This document shows, one piece after another, positions 35,852 to 44,266 of a DNA stretch of 64,000 nt. The notes beneath the pieces are model-generated. The model was not told the DNA's origin, did not search any database, and worked only from the letters and a program-made list of their open reading frames with translations. How positions within the stretch are numbered: position 1 is the first letter of the stretch; every line of letters starts with the position of its first letter. Origin of the DNA: Parapedobacter defluvii (GTDB lineage: Bacteria > Bacteroidota > Bacteroidia > Sphingobacteriales > Sphingobacteriaceae); contig NZ_BMIK01000010.1 of assembly GCF_014642075.1 (NCBI RefSeq), positions 124,380 to 188,379 of the forward strand. Reading direction: 5' to 3'. The translations under genes and the position numbers were made by a program.

Positions 35852-37075
35852 TTATTCCAGTACGGTTAAGCTTTGTTGAATGATATGAATGCATTCGTCC
35901 AATTGTTCCCTTGTAATGACGAGTGGAGGCGCAAAACGGATCTTATCGCCGTGCGTTGGCTTGGCAAGCAGTCCGTTAACTTTCAGTACCAGACAAAGTT
36001 CCCAAGCTGCTTCCGGATTTTCGTGATGGATGACAATTGCATTCAGCAATCCCTTCCCTCTGATCTGTTTGATGTTAGGATGATGGAATTGCTGTAATTG
36101 TTCGCGGAAATATTCACCTAGCTCTGCCGCACGCTCCGCCAATTTCTCATCCTTGATTACCTCTAACGCCGCTATTGCTACCCTGCATGCCAACGGATTG
36201 CCGCCATAGGTCGAGCCATGTTCACCCGGTTTAATACATAACATGATGTCGTCATCTGCCAATACCGCAGAAATGGGTAACGTGCCGCCGCTAAGTGCTT
36301 TGCCCAATATCAGAATATCCGGACGTACCTCCTCGTGGTCGCATGCCAGCATCTTGCCGGTACGGGCTAGCCCCGTCTGGATTTCGTCTCCGATGAACAA
36401 CACATTCGACCGTTTGCACAGGTTGTATGCCGCTGCGAGGTACCCATCTTCCGGCACATACACCCCAGCCTCACCCTGAATCGGCTCTACCAGAAATCCT
36501 GCCACATTGGGATCTGCTAACGTAGTTTCCAGGGCGTCCAGGTTGTTATAGGGAATCACCTCATAGCCGGGCATAAACGGCCCAAAGCCATCGCGCGACG
36601 ACGGGTCAGTACTGAACGATACCACGTTCAGCGTGCGTCCGTGGAAATTGCCTTCTACCGTAACGATTTTGGCCTGATTGGCCGGTATTCCTTTCTTATC
36701 GTAACCCCACCGACGGGCGAGTTTCAATGCCGTTTCAACCGCTTCCACTCCACTGTTCATGGGCAACACTTTGCCGTATCCAAAATAGCGGGTAATATAT
36801 TCGGCATATTCGCCTAACAAATCACTGTGGAACGCTCGCGAGGTCAGCGTAAGCTTTTGCGCCTGATCTACCAACGCTTTTACAATTTTCGGATGGCAAT
36901 GTCCTTGGTTTACGGCAGAATAACCGGAAAGGAAATCGTAGTAACGTTTTCCTTCCACATCCCAAAGGTAAACCCCTTCACCCCGCTCCAAAACCACCGG
37001 CAACGGGTGGTAGTTGTGGGCGCTGTACGCCAATTCTTTTTCGATGAATTGCCGGGTTTTTGAAAGATTACCCAT
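35852..37075 (-). CDS. rocD: Ornithine--oxo-acid transaminase
   Basis: 407 residues from the ATG at 37075 ([14 protein letters not shown]), which matches the usual family start; an ATG at 37087 would add four residues. The class-III aminotransferase features are [20 protein letters not shown], the FVGDE-like block [15 protein letters not shown], and the PLP lysine in [10 protein letters not shown]. The [15 protein letters not shown] and [15 protein letters not shown] blocks match ornithine aminotransferase, which converts ornithine to glutamate semialdehyde. No arginine pathway neighbours are present. Confidence 0.93.
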   Translation of the reverse strand: MGNLSKTRQFIEKELAYSAHNYHPLPVVLERGEGVYLWDVEGKRYYDFLSGYSAVNQGHCHPKIVKALVDQAQKLTLTSRAFHSDLLGEYAEYITRYFGYGKVLPMNSGVEAVETALKLARRWGYDKKGIPANQAKIVTVEGNFHGRTLNVVSFSTDPSSRDGFGPFMPGYEVIPYNNLDALETTLADPNVAGFLVEPIQGEAGVYVPEDGYLAAAYNLCKRSNVLFIGDEIQTGLARTGKMLACDHEEVRPDILILGKALSGGTLPISAVLADDDIMLCIKPGEHGSTYGGNPLACRVAIAALEVIKDEKLAERAAELGEYFREQLQQFHHPNIKQIRGKGLLNAIVIHHENPEAAWELCLVLKVNGLLAKPTHGDKIRFAPPLVITREQLDECIHIIQQSLTVLE

Positions 37076-37178
37076 CGTTGGTGACATGTTCCAAAATTAA
37101 CATTCTTTCCGGAAACCAGATAACGGAATCCGCACAAACTGAAAAATCAAGGTGTATCCGGGTCGCTGAGAAAAATGG

Positions 37179-37186
37179 TATCTTTG
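37179..37186 (+). promoter_or_regulatory. Putative -7 element of the doxX-MFS operon
   Basis: TATCTTTG matches TAnnTTTG and ends 22 bases before the DoxX start at 37209. No TTG is seen at the expected upstream distance. Confidence 0.42.
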
Positions 37187-37208
37187 CATTATTCAATAAG
37201 ATATCAAC

Positions 37209-37601
37209 ATGAATAAGCAATATCTTACCGACTTTTTTCTTCGCCTTCCTATTGCGATGTCATTTCTGGGCCACGGTTTGGTGCGGCTTCCCAAACTTGA
37301 TGGGTTTGCCTCAGGCATGGCCGAACAATTTGCAGCAACTCCGCTTCCCTATGGACTGGTAGTTGTTTTTGGCTACGCATTAGCAATTGCCGAATTCCTG
37401 ATCGGGGTGTGGCTCATCAGCGGACGTTGGTTTAACTACGCGCTGATGGCCGGATTGACAACCATGACTCTCCTTATCTTCGGCAGCTCACTTATTGAAA
37501 ACTGGAATGCGGTATCGATACAGTTGATCCATAGCATGTATCTCGCTGGTCTGCTGATCTATCAGGGCATATGCAGGGCCACACAGGAGGCACACGCTTA
37601 A
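37209..37601 (+). CDS. DoxX family membrane protein
   Basis: 130 residues with four hydrophobic segments. FFLRLPIAMSFLGHGLVRL at the N-terminus is the DoxX start pattern, with a GYALAIAEFLIGVWLI second block. DoxX-like proteins are small inner-membrane proteins linked to respiratory or thiosulfate/quinone functions in some species, with an unknown role here. Its stop overlaps the start of the MFS gene (TAATG), so they are translationally coupled. Confidence 0.85.
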   Translation: MNKQYLTDFFLRLPIAMSFLGHGLVRLPKLDGFASGMAEQFAATPLPYGLVVVFGYALAIAEFLIGVWLISGRWFNYALMAGLTTMTLLIFGSSLIENWNAVSIQLIHSMYLAGLLIYQGICRATQEAHA

Positions 37602-38794
37602 TGCTTTTTGACCGGCAGCCTGCACCGCCCGGTAGTGGCTTGAGTAAGCAAACATTATGGCTGATGACGGTCGGTGCCGGGCTTGTCGTGGCCAACAACT
37701 ATTATAATCAGCCCCTATTGGGCTTGATTGCCCGTGACTTTGACGTTTTGGAAAGCGAAGTCGGCATTGTGTCCATGTTGACGCAAATCGGTTATGCCTT
37801 TGGACTGTTTTTTATTGTTCCGTTGGCCGATATGTTTTACCGCAGACGGGTGATATTGACGATTTTTCCGTTTATTCCGCTTTCCCTGCTGCTGGCGACC
37901 TTCAGTTGCTCATTACCTTGGCTGGCGGCCGCGAGCTTTCTGATCGGACTGAGTTGCGTGATACCACAGCTGTTTGTTCCAATGGCTGCTACACTCGCCA
38001 CACCCGATAAAAAAAGTCATTCCATTGGCTTGGTTATGAGTGGCCTATTGATTGGGGTACTCGCTTCGCGTATCATCAGCGGGATAATCGGCGAATACCT
38101 AGATTGGCGCCATATGTTTTTTTTCGGGGCGGTCGTAATGGTTGTTTACTGGATTATTCTGATCCGGCAATTGCCTGAGGTTGCTCCTGCTTTCCATGAC
38201 GGTTACGCCGCACTGATGCGATCACTTCGCCAGTACCTCCGGTCGGACCCCGAACTGCGGTTAGCTTCGTGGCGGGGCGCATGCAGTTTTGCTACGTTTT
38301 CTGCATTTTGGACCACATTGGTGTTTCACTTGGAAGGACCGCCCTTCCATGCTGGGAGCGGAATAGCCGGTGCATTTGGGATTTTAGGGGTAACCGGAGC
38401 GGTCGTTCCGGCCATACTGGGTAAACGGATTGACCAGCTCAATAAAAACCGTGTCATTGTGACCATGTGCGCCATTTCGCTGCTCTCGTGGCTTTTGCTG
38501 GGCGGTCCCGGAGCCAACAGCTACCTCGCATTGATTATCGGTGTATTATTAATTGACATGGCCCTGCAAGCCATCCACCTAACTAATCAGGCCATCATTT
38601 TTGCACGGCATCCGGAAGCTACGAACCGCGTGAATACCATTTATATGACCAGTTACTTCATCGGTGGCTCTTTAGGCACTTTCGTTGCCGCCTTGGCATG
38701 GCAGTATTTAGGCTGGACAGGCGTCTCTGTTGTGGGGATCGGTTGTTCAATCCTGATGCTGGCCGGCCACCTTTTATTCCATCGCAAGACCTAA
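37601..38794 (+). CDS. MFS transporter (drug/metabolite efflux type)
   Basis: 397 residues from the ATG at 37601, which overlaps the DoxX stop. Twelve hydrophobic segments are visible. Motif A-like loop PLADMFYRRRVILTIF lies between helices 2 and 3, and YNQPLLGLIARDF in helix 1 resembles the YnfM/arabinose-type DHA1 group of efflux permeases. The substrate is unknown. The following TetR gene is 110 bases downstream on the same strand and may regulate this operon; that is inference from context. Confidence 0.9.
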   Translation: MLFDRQPAPPGSGLSKQTLWLMTVGAGLVVANNYYNQPLLGLIARDFDVLESEVGIVSMLTQIGYAFGLFFIVPLADMFYRRRVILTIFPFIPLSLLLATFSCSLPWLAAASFLIGLSCVIPQLFVPMAATLATPDKKSHSIGLVMSGLLIGVLASRIISGIIGEYLDWRHMFFFGAVVMVVYWIILIRQLPEVAPAFHDGYAALMRSLRQYLRSDPELRLASWRGACSFATFSAFWTTLVFHLEGPPFHAGSGIAGAFGILGVTGAVVPAILGKRIDQLNKNRVIVTMCAISLLSWLLLGGPGANSYLALIIGVLLIDMALQAIHLTNQAIIFARHPEATNRVNTIYMTSYFIGGSLGTFVAALAWQYLGWTGVSVVGIGCSILMLAGHLLFHRKT

Positions 38795-38861
38795 CAAGCT
38801 ACCTTCCGTCATCGTATTGTCGTATTTTACCCATCTACTTCGGAAAGCAAGTTTCAGTCGT

Positions 38862-38869
38862 TACTTTTG
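38862..38869 (+). promoter_or_regulatory. Putative -7 element of the tetR-family gene
   Basis: TACTTTTG matches TAnnTTTG and ends 35 bases before the ATG at 38905. A clear TTG box 19-20 bases upstream is lacking. Confidence 0.38.
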
Positions 38870-38904
38870 CTGACAGTGTTAACTTTTATGCACACCGCCA
38901 CCAA

Positions 38905-39501
38905 ATGGGAATATCTGAACGTAAGCAACGGCAATTAGAACAAGTTCGCTCAGCCATACTGGCGCAATCGTGGCAAATCGTGGAAGACGAGGGTTGGGAT
39001 GCACTTTCCATCCGTCGGATTGCCGATGCCATTGAGTACAGCACACCCGTTGTTTATAAACACTTCGAAAGCAAGGAAGCCATTCGGAGTGCTTTTTCAA
39101 AGGAAGGCTATGCGCTGCTAGCCGATCGGCTCCATCAAGCGAAAAAGACGCACGACCGACCGACAGATCAATTGATGTCCCTCTCCAATGCTTATTGGAC
39201 GTTTGCCGAGGAGCATCCGAAGTATTATCAGATTATGTACGGACTGGGCATCCCTACCTGCGATATGGTCCGGGAAACGCGTGAGATCATGCAGGTCAGT
39301 ACCGTTTTTCATCAAACCATTGAAGCGGCCATAAAGGAAAGCAAACAACCGGACGCCGACGTACATCTTAAAGCAATGACTTTTTGGTCAATTCTTCACG
39401 GGCTTGTCGCCATGACGATGGTATCTCCGGGCGATCCAAAGACTGCGAAGCTTATCCTGGAAGATGCCGTTGCGGGATTTATCAAGGCATTGGCATCGTA
39501 A
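38905..39501 (+). CDS. TetR/AcrR family transcriptional regulator
   Basis: 198 residues from the ATG at 38905; the upstream open frame is only the tail of the MFS gene in another frame. The HTH covers about residues 15-60 (AILAQSWQIVEDEGWDALSIRRIADAIEYSTPVVYKHFESKE), with the TetR signature VVYKHFESKEA. The C-terminal ligand domain (SNAYWTFAEEHPKYYQIMYG) resembles the WHG/TetR_C_33 type. It probably represses the upstream doxX-MFS genes or the downstream nitroreductase. Confidence 0.93.
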   Translation: MGISERKQRQLEQVRSAILAQSWQIVEDEGWDALSIRRIADAIEYSTPVVYKHFESKEAIRSAFSKEGYALLADRLHQAKKTHDRPTDQLMSLSNAYWTFAEEHPKYYQIMYGLGIPTCDMVRETREIMQVSTVFHQTIEAAIKESKQPDADVHLKAMTFWSILHGLVAMTMVSPGDPKTAKLILEDAVAGFIKALAS

Positions 39502-39518
39502 CATTGAATCTCAAACTC

Positions 39519-39581
39519 AAATCTTATATCTCAAATCTTATATCTCAAATCTCAAATCTCATATCTCATATCTCAAATCTC
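39519..39581. repeat. Nine-copy heptanucleotide tandem repeat
   Basis: 63 bases form nine in-phase heptamers of the form A(A/T)ATCT(C/T), beginning AAATCTT ATATCTC. Related partial units occur on both sides (GAATCTC at 39506-39512). The array ends 12 bases before the nitroreductase ATG, within its leader or promoter region. Confidence 0.9.
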
Positions 39582-39593
39582 ATTATCCTCAAA

Positions 39594-40226
39594 ATGCAAT
39601 TAATAGAAACATTGAAATGGCGGTACGCCACAAAAAAGATGAACGGCCAAATCGTTCCCCAAGAAAAAATAGATAGCATATTGGAGGCTGCCCGATTGGC
39701 TCCTACTTCTTCCGGACTGCAACCTTTTAAGATCCTTGTGATTACCAACCCGGAATTGAAAGCAAAAATCCAGCCGGTAGCCTTCGGGCAAACACAGATT
39801 GTGGACAGTTCGCACCTTTTGGTATTCGCAGCGTGGGATAAATACACGGCGGAACGGATCGATGCCGTATTCGCACATACTGCCGTTGAACGCGGTATCC
39901 CCGCCAGCTCGTTTGATGACTATACCACACGTCTGAAAAACATGTACCTGAATCAATCCGCGCAAACGAATTTTGAGCATGCTGCCCGCCAGGCATACAT
40001 CGCTTTTGGGCTTGCGATCGCGGCGGCAGCCGAGCTTCAGGTGGATGCAACACCCATGGAAGGGTTTGACAATGCCGCACTTGATGAATTACTTGGACTG
40101 CCTGAACAGGGATTGAAAAGCGTAACCTTATTACCTTTGGGTTACCGGGATCAAGAAAACGATTGGTTGGTAAACCAGAAAAAGGTACGTACACCGAAAG
40201 AAGAGCTGGTGTTGAAACTTGCTTGA
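39594..40226 (+). CDS. NAD(P)H-dependent nitroreductase family oxidoreductase
   Basis: 210 residues from the ATG at 39594. The nitroreductase fold is shown by LKWRYATKKMNGQIVPQEK, EAARLAPTSSGLQPFKILV (FMN and substrate binding) and the C-terminal LLPLGYRD. This resembles NfsB-type flavin reductases, which reduce nitro compounds and quinones. It lies directly behind a heptamer repeat and downstream of a TetR gene. The physiological substrate is unknown. Confidence 0.9.
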   Translation: MQLIETLKWRYATKKMNGQIVPQEKIDSILEAARLAPTSSGLQPFKILVITNPELKAKIQPVAFGQTQIVDSSHLLVFAAWDKYTAERIDAVFAHTAVERGIPASSFDDYTTRLKNMYLNQSAQTNFEHAARQAYIAFGLAIAAAAELQVDATPMEGFDNAALDELLGLPEQGLKSVTLLPLGYRDQENDWLVNQKKVRTPKEELVLKLA

Positions 40227-40254
40227 TTAAGCTGAACAATTATTTCAAAGGCCT

Positions 40255-40293
40255 GGGGTGTCAATGGATTAGGTTTTCTTTGGCACCCCTTTA
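40255..40293 (+). terminator. Probable terminator after the nitroreductase gene
   Basis: GGGGTGTCA (40255-40263) pairs with TGGCACCCC (40281-40289) with one G-T wobble and a 17-base loop, followed by TTTAT. It ends about 29 bases after the stop codon. Confidence 0.5.
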
Positions 40294-40358
40294 TCAAAAT
40301 AACGAATGATGAAACCTGCATAAATTACCCTAATAGAACGTGAAAATAATTTATTCAA

Positions 40359-41069
40359 ATGAAAATAGAAGTTTGGTCTGACATTGTCTGTCCGTTTTGC
40401 TACATCGGCAAACACAATTTTGAAACCGCATTACAGCAGTTTGAGGAGGCCCAATCCATCGAACTGGAATGGAAAAGCTTCCAGCTTGATCCTGAATTAC
40501 CAAAGGGTACAACCTATACCAATACCTACCAATACTTAGCCGAACGAAAAGGAATGAGTATTGCACAGGCGAAAGAAATGACTTCGGGTGTGGCCATGAC
40601 GGGCAAAAATGCCGGTGTGACGCTTAATTTTGAAAAAGCGGTGGTCGCAAACACATGGGATGCTCATCGGCTGGTACATCTCGCACAATCAAAAGAAGCG
40701 GGCAGCCGGGTGAAAGAAGCCTTGTTCAAAGCGCATTTCACCGACGGAAAAGACATCAGCGATCCGGATACCCTGGTTGCAATCGGCATGGAAGCCGGCC
40801 TGGACGAAACAGCGGTTACCACGATGCTTGGCAGCGATGAATACGGATACGAGGTAACGCAGGATATACTGGAAGCCCGGAATATCGGGGTTCGCGGGGT
40901 TCCTTTTTTTGTATTTAATCGTAAATACGCCGTATCGGGCGCACAACCAGCAGAAGTTTTTCTGCAGACCCTGAAAAAGGCTGTTGCTGAATGGCGTGCG
41001 GCAAACCCTGATATATCCCTCGACGCAACGGAGGGCCCATCATGCAGTCCAGACGGAGCCTGTGATTAA
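40359..41069 (+). CDS. DsbA family oxidoreductase, FrnE-like
   Basis: 236 residues without a signal peptide. The N-terminus MKIEVWSDIVCPFCYIGK carries the CPFC active site, and FrnE-type features follow (FQLDPELPKGT, NTWDAHRLVHLA, GVRGVPFFVFNRKYAVSGAQ). FrnE-like DsbA proteins are cytosolic disulfide oxidoreductases/isomerases connected with oxidative stress. The protein ends with a Cys-containing tail (SCSPDGACD), two extra cysteines 6 residues apart, present in some homologues. It precedes the sod gene by 105 bases, consistent with a redox-stress cluster. Confidence 0.9.
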   Translation: MKIEVWSDIVCPFCYIGKHNFETALQQFEEAQSIELEWKSFQLDPELPKGTTYTNTYQYLAERKGMSIAQAKEMTSGVAMTGKNAGVTLNFEKAVVANTWDAHRLVHLAQSKEAGSRVKEALFKAHFTDGKDISDPDTLVAIGMEAGLDETAVTTMLGSDEYGYEVTQDILEARNIGVRGVPFFVFNRKYAVSGAQPAEVFLQTLKKAVAEWRAANPDISLDATEGPSCSPDGACD

Positions 41070-41126
41070 AATTTGTTACATTGCACATTAATTAGAATTA
41101 ATCTATGTGTTTTTAAAACAAAACAC

Positions 41127-41134
41127 TAACTTTG
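41127..41134 (+). promoter_or_regulatory. Putative -7 element of the sod promoter
   Basis: TAACTTTG matches TAnnTTTG and ends 40 bases before the sod ATG at 41175. No TTG is seen 19-20 bases upstream. Confidence 0.42.
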
Positions 41135-41174
41135 GTTGTATATTAAGCTGTAAAATCAAATCTTTTAACCCATT

Positions 41175-41939
41175 ATGGCAACGACCAATAGAAGAAAATT
41201 TTTACGTACGACCATCGGCTTTTCGGCGGCAACCGTTGCTACCACGGCCCTGGGTGTAAACCCATTGAATACGTTGGTGAGCTGCAGTTCACCGAATTCC
41301 TCCGGTAAGTCATCCGGGGAATCAAGCAGTGCCCCGCTGGAATTTTCACAGGAACCGTTAGGCTATGAATACAATGCCCTGGAACCTCACATCGATGCGC
41401 GGACGATGGAAATACACTACACCAAGCATCACACCGCCTATATTACCAATGTAAACGATGCCATCAAAGAAGAAGGAATTACCTATTCTACACCGGAGGA
41501 ATTGTTTGCCAATATCTCAAAAGTCTCTGCCAAGGCACGTAATAACGGTGGCGGAGCTTGGAACCATACCTTTTTCTGGAAGTCGCTGCGGGCACGGGCA
41601 GATGGTAATGCCCCTGCAGGTGCGTTGATGGACGCAATTAACGGTGCATTTGGCTCTTTCGATCAATTCAAGGAGCAGTTTGCAGCGGCAGGTGCCGGTA
41701 GGTTCGGCTCGGGCTGGGCATGGTTGGTGAGCGACAACGGTACACTGAAAATCGGTTCTACCCCTAATCAGGACAACCCATTGATGGACGACGCGGAATT
41801 AAAAGGGAAACCTTTATTGGGGCTGGATGTGTGGGAGCACGCTTATTATCTCCATTATCAAAACCGCAGGCCGGAATACATTACGAACTGGTGGAACGTA
41901 GTCAATTGGGACTTTGTAGCAGAACAATTGAATGCATAA
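41175..41939 (+). CDS. Exported superoxide dismutase (Fe/Mn family)
   Basis: 254 residues, about 50 longer than a standard Fe/Mn SOD. The extra N-terminus has a twin-arginine-like [12 protein letters not shown], a hydrophobic stretch and a Cys in LVSCSSP followed by a Ser/Gly-rich linker, so it may be a Tat substrate or lipoprotein. The catalytic domain starts at about residue 60 and carries metal ligands in [15 protein letters not shown] and [11 protein letters not shown]. The presence of RFGSGWAW is typical. It dismutes superoxide, probably in the periplasm. Metal identity (Fe or Mn) cannot be fixed by eye. Confidence 0.93.
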   Translation: MATTNRRKFLRTTIGFSAATVATTALGVNPLNTLVSCSSPNSSGKSSGESSSAPLEFSQEPLGYEYNALEPHIDARTMEIHYTKHHTAYITNVNDAIKEEGITYSTPEELFANISKVSAKARNNGGGAWNHTFFWKSLRARADGNAPAGALMDAINGAFGSFDQFKEQFAAAGAGRFGSGWAWLVSDNGTLKIGSTPNQDNPLMDDAELKGKPLLGLDVWEHAYYLHYQNRRPEYITNWWNVVNWDFVAEQLNA

Positions 41940-41967
41940 AATCTGTGCTAAAAATAGCCAAAATAAA

Positions 41968-42004
41968 GAAGCCCCGGCATTTGAATTTGCCGGGGCTTCT
42001 CTTT
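41968..42004. terminator. Bidirectional terminator between sod and SRPBCC gene
   Basis: Perfect 12-bp stem: GAAGCCCCGGCA (41968-41979) with TGCCGGGGCTTC (41988-41999), 8-base loop. TCTTTTG follows on the plus strand and TTTATTTTGG-like T-rich sequence follows on the minus strand, so it can serve both convergent genes. Confidence 0.88.
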
Positions 42005-42013
42005 TGTACCCAC

Positions 42014-42412
42014 CTAACTGTGCATTAAGCGCTTCAGACGATCAACCTGTTCATCTACCAATTTCTGCAATGGCTTGGCAGCCAGCATTTTCATCATCAT
42101 GTTGAGATCTGCCTCAACAGTCAATCGGGCAAGGGTATGCTGATCCTGCGAGGATACTTCCCACTTCAGCGTTACGTCAAACGGTGCCTTTTCTGCCGGC
42201 ACGAATACCACCTCACGATTCTCAACCCGACAATCAATTTTGAGCGAAAGTTTTGCCATGTTTTGGATGGTAAAACTGGCCTCATCGCGCGTAGAACTCC
42301 AATTGTATATACTGGTTGGCATCAGCTGTTCGTGATTATTACAGTCGGCTAAAAAAGCATACACTGCGTCAACAGGCTTGTCAACAATCGCTTGGTTTTG
42401 AATAACGGTCAT
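42014..42412 (-). CDS. SRPBCC (START-like) family protein
   Basis: 132 residues. The N-terminus MTVIQNQAIVDKPVDAVYAF and the later sequence of alternating beta strands with a C-terminal long helix (MMKMLAAKPLQKLVDEQVDRLKRLM) fit the SRPBCC ligand-binding fold (polyketide cyclase/CoxG-like). It is probably the second gene of a unit with pyrE (24 bases apart). The ligand is unknown. Confidence 0.8.
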   Translation of the reverse strand: MTVIQNQAIVDKPVDAVYAFLADCNNHEQLMPTSIYNWSSTRDEASFTIQNMAKLSLKIDCRVENREVVFVPAEKAPFDVTLKWEVSSQDQHTLARLTVEADLNMMMKMLAAKPLQKLVDEQVDRLKRLMHS

Positions 42413-42436
42413 GGAAAATAAATGAGCGTCTGTAAA

Positions 42437-43081
42437 TTATTCCGGAGACCACTCCGATGGATTGGCCCGCCATTTTTCCAGTATTTCGATGTCACTGTTT
42501 AGAATATAATTGTGTTTGGCAGCGACTTCCACCAGATTGTCGTAATTACAAAGACTGAGGTGCCTGCATTTGGCTTCTGCAAAGTTCTTTTCTGCCTCCG
42601 CAAAGCCATATGTGAATATAGACACCAATCCCACCACGTTACAATCCGCATCGCGCAATGCTTGTACCGCTTTTAAGCTACTTTTTCCAGTTGAAATCAA
42701 ATCTTCAACCACAACCGCACGCTGGCCGCTGACAACTTCTCCTTCGATTTGATTTTGTCTTCCATGGTCTTTGGAATTACCCCGCACATAGGTAAAAGGG
42801 AGCCCCAGATCCTGGGCGACCAAAACTCCTTGGGGAATACCTGCAGTGGCTACACCCGAAATCATTTCAACCGATCCAAATTCTTCCTGAATCAGCTCAG
42901 CAAGCTTTTGGCGAATGTAAGTGCGGATAGGTGGGTGAGACAAAGCTACTCGGTTATCGCAATAGATCGGGGACTTCCAACCCGATGCCCATGTAAAAGG
43001 TTTTTTGGGTTGTAATTTAATTGCTTTAATTTGCAACAATGATTCGGCAACTTTTTGTGCAACCTCATTCATATTATTCAT
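42437..43081 (-). CDS. pyrE: Orotate phosphoribosyltransferase
   Basis: 214 residues from the ATG at 43081; an in-frame ATG at 43072 would remove three residues. The PRPP-binding motif is VVVEDLISTGKS, and other family elements are FTWASGWKSPIYCDNR and VATAGIPQGVLVA. The enzyme forms orotidine 5'-phosphate in pyrimidine synthesis. The start codon overlaps that of the divergent NUDIX gene within the palindrome CATG, so the two promoters must lie in each other's coding region. A -7 box lies 4 bases upstream (43086-43093). Confidence 0.94.
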   Translation of the reverse strand: MNNMNEVAQKVAESLLQIKAIKLQPKKPFTWASGWKSPIYCDNRVALSHPPIRTYIRQKLAELIQEEFGSVEMISGVATAGIPQGVLVAQDLGLPFTYVRGNSKDHGRQNQIEGEVVSGQRAVVVEDLISTGKSSLKAVQALRDADCNVVGLVSIFTYGFAEAEKNFAEAKCRHLSLCNYDNLVEVAAKHNYILNSDIEILEKWRANPSEWSPE

Positions 43082-43694
43082 GGCGCAAATCTATAAAATT
43101 TATATGAACCAATCTGCCCTCGTTATAGCAGATTTTGTACCCCAAAGTGCAACCAACATTCAATCAATTGACCATCAATATTTTGACTTGGAAAAACTTT
43201 TCAAGCAAACTAAAGAAAATAAAATTCCCATTACATATTTCATACTAATAAAAAAGCCAACAGATTTTTTTGATCTCATTAAAAAACAAATCAAATTAAT
43301 TAAAGCAGCCGGCGGCTTAGTAAAAAACGGAAAAGGAAGTTACCTCTTCATCCATCGGCTTGGAAAATGGGATTTACCGAAAGGCAAAGTGGATGAAGGA
43401 GAGTCCATGCGCAAGGCTGCCATACGGGAGGTAGAGGAGGAATGCGGGATCGAGGTTAACTACCTGGGGAAGAAAATCACGACCACCTATCATACCTATT
43501 TACTGAAGGGTGAACTGGTCTTGAAAAAAACGAACTGGTATGAAATGGGGGTAAATAAGGTTCCGAAATTGAAGCCACAGTACGAAGAGGATATTACCGA
43601 AGCCATCTGGTTAGAGACCAGCAAATTCGACAAAATCCGAAAAAATACATATCCGTTAATTGCGGATATTCTGGATACTATTGTTCCGAATTAA
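43080..43694 (+). CDS. NUDIX hydrolase
   Basis: 204 residues from the ATG at 43080; an ATG at 43104 would leave 196. The Nudix box is GKVDEGESMRKAAIREVEEE, with REVEEECGI giving the metal-binding glutamates. The first 90 residues are an additional domain without an obvious family. It hydrolyses a nucleoside diphosphate linked to another group; substrate unknown. It is divergent from pyrE with overlapping start codons and ends 26 bases before the convergent coaD stop. Confidence 0.88.
   Translation: MAQIYKIYMNQSALVIADFVPQSATNIQSIDHQYFDLEKLFKQTKENKIPITYFILIKKPTDFFDLIKKQIKLIKAAGGLVKNGKGSYLFIHRLGKWDLPKGKVDEGESMRKAAIREVEEECGIEVNYLGKKITTTYHTYLLKGELVLKKTNWYEMGVNKVPKLKPQYEEDITEAIWLETSKFDKIRKNTYPLIADILDTIVPN
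43086..43112 (-). promoter_or_regulatory. Putative pyrE promoter inside the NUDIX gene start
   Basis: The minus strand reads TAGATTTG at 43086-43093, matching TAnnTTTG, with a TTG at 43110-43112 16 bases upstream. The -7 box ends 4 bases before the pyrE ATG at 43081, which would give a leaderless or nearly leaderless mRNA. Confidence 0.4.
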
Positions 43695-43720
43695 ACACAG
43701 GTATACAACGCACTTACTTA

Positions 43721-44194
43721 TCACTTACAGCGAACCATTTTCAAGACTGCTTCCGGTACGAGTCGGCTGACATCGCCTTTATTGATAATGATTTCGCGGA
43801 CAATCGTAGAAGAGATATGGGACAGCCCACTGCTGCTCACCAAAAACACCGTTTCGATATCGGGCGCCAACACGGCATTATTTAAGGCGATGGCTTTCTC
43901 AAATTCGAAATCCGCGGCGTTACGCATTCCACGTAGGATATAATGAGCGCCTACCTTCCGGCAGAAATCCACGGTGAGACCTTCAAAGGGGACCACCTCC
44001 ACCCGATCGGTCTGTGAAGCAAATGCTTCTTTAATCATTGCCAGTCTTTCCTCCTGGCTAAAAAACCCCTTCTTTGTGGTATTCGTACCAACGGCTATAT
44101 AAATTTTATCAAAAAGCTTCTTCGCACGTTCCACGATGTCAGCATGCGCATTCGTGATAGGATCAAATGAGCCGGGAAATACAGCAATATTCAT
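43721..44194 (-). CDS. coaD: Pantetheine-phosphate adenylyltransferase
   Basis: 157 residues. The nucleotidyltransferase start is MNIAVFPGSFDPITNAHADI; the family HxGH/TxGH motif appears as TNAH, an Ala replacing Gly that is common in Bacteroidota CoaD. The second motif is near the C-terminus (FLVSSSGLSHISSTIVRE, containing ISSTIVR). The enzyme makes dephospho-CoA. It is the last gene of a minus-strand series DUF3822-rsmD-coaD. Confidence 0.94.
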   Translation of the reverse strand: MNIAVFPGSFDPITNAHADIVERAKKLFDKIYIAVGTNTTKKGFFSQEERLAMIKEAFASQTDRVEVVPFEGLTVDFCRKVGAHYILRGMRNAADFEFEKAIALNNAVLAPDIETVFLVSSSGLSHISSTIVREIIINKGDVSRLVPEAVLKMVRCK

Positions 44195-44266
44195 GGCGTG
44201 TTTTTTTCAAAAATAAGAGATTGCAGTGGCAATGGCAAGTATGAACGGGATTGTTATAACGAACCT

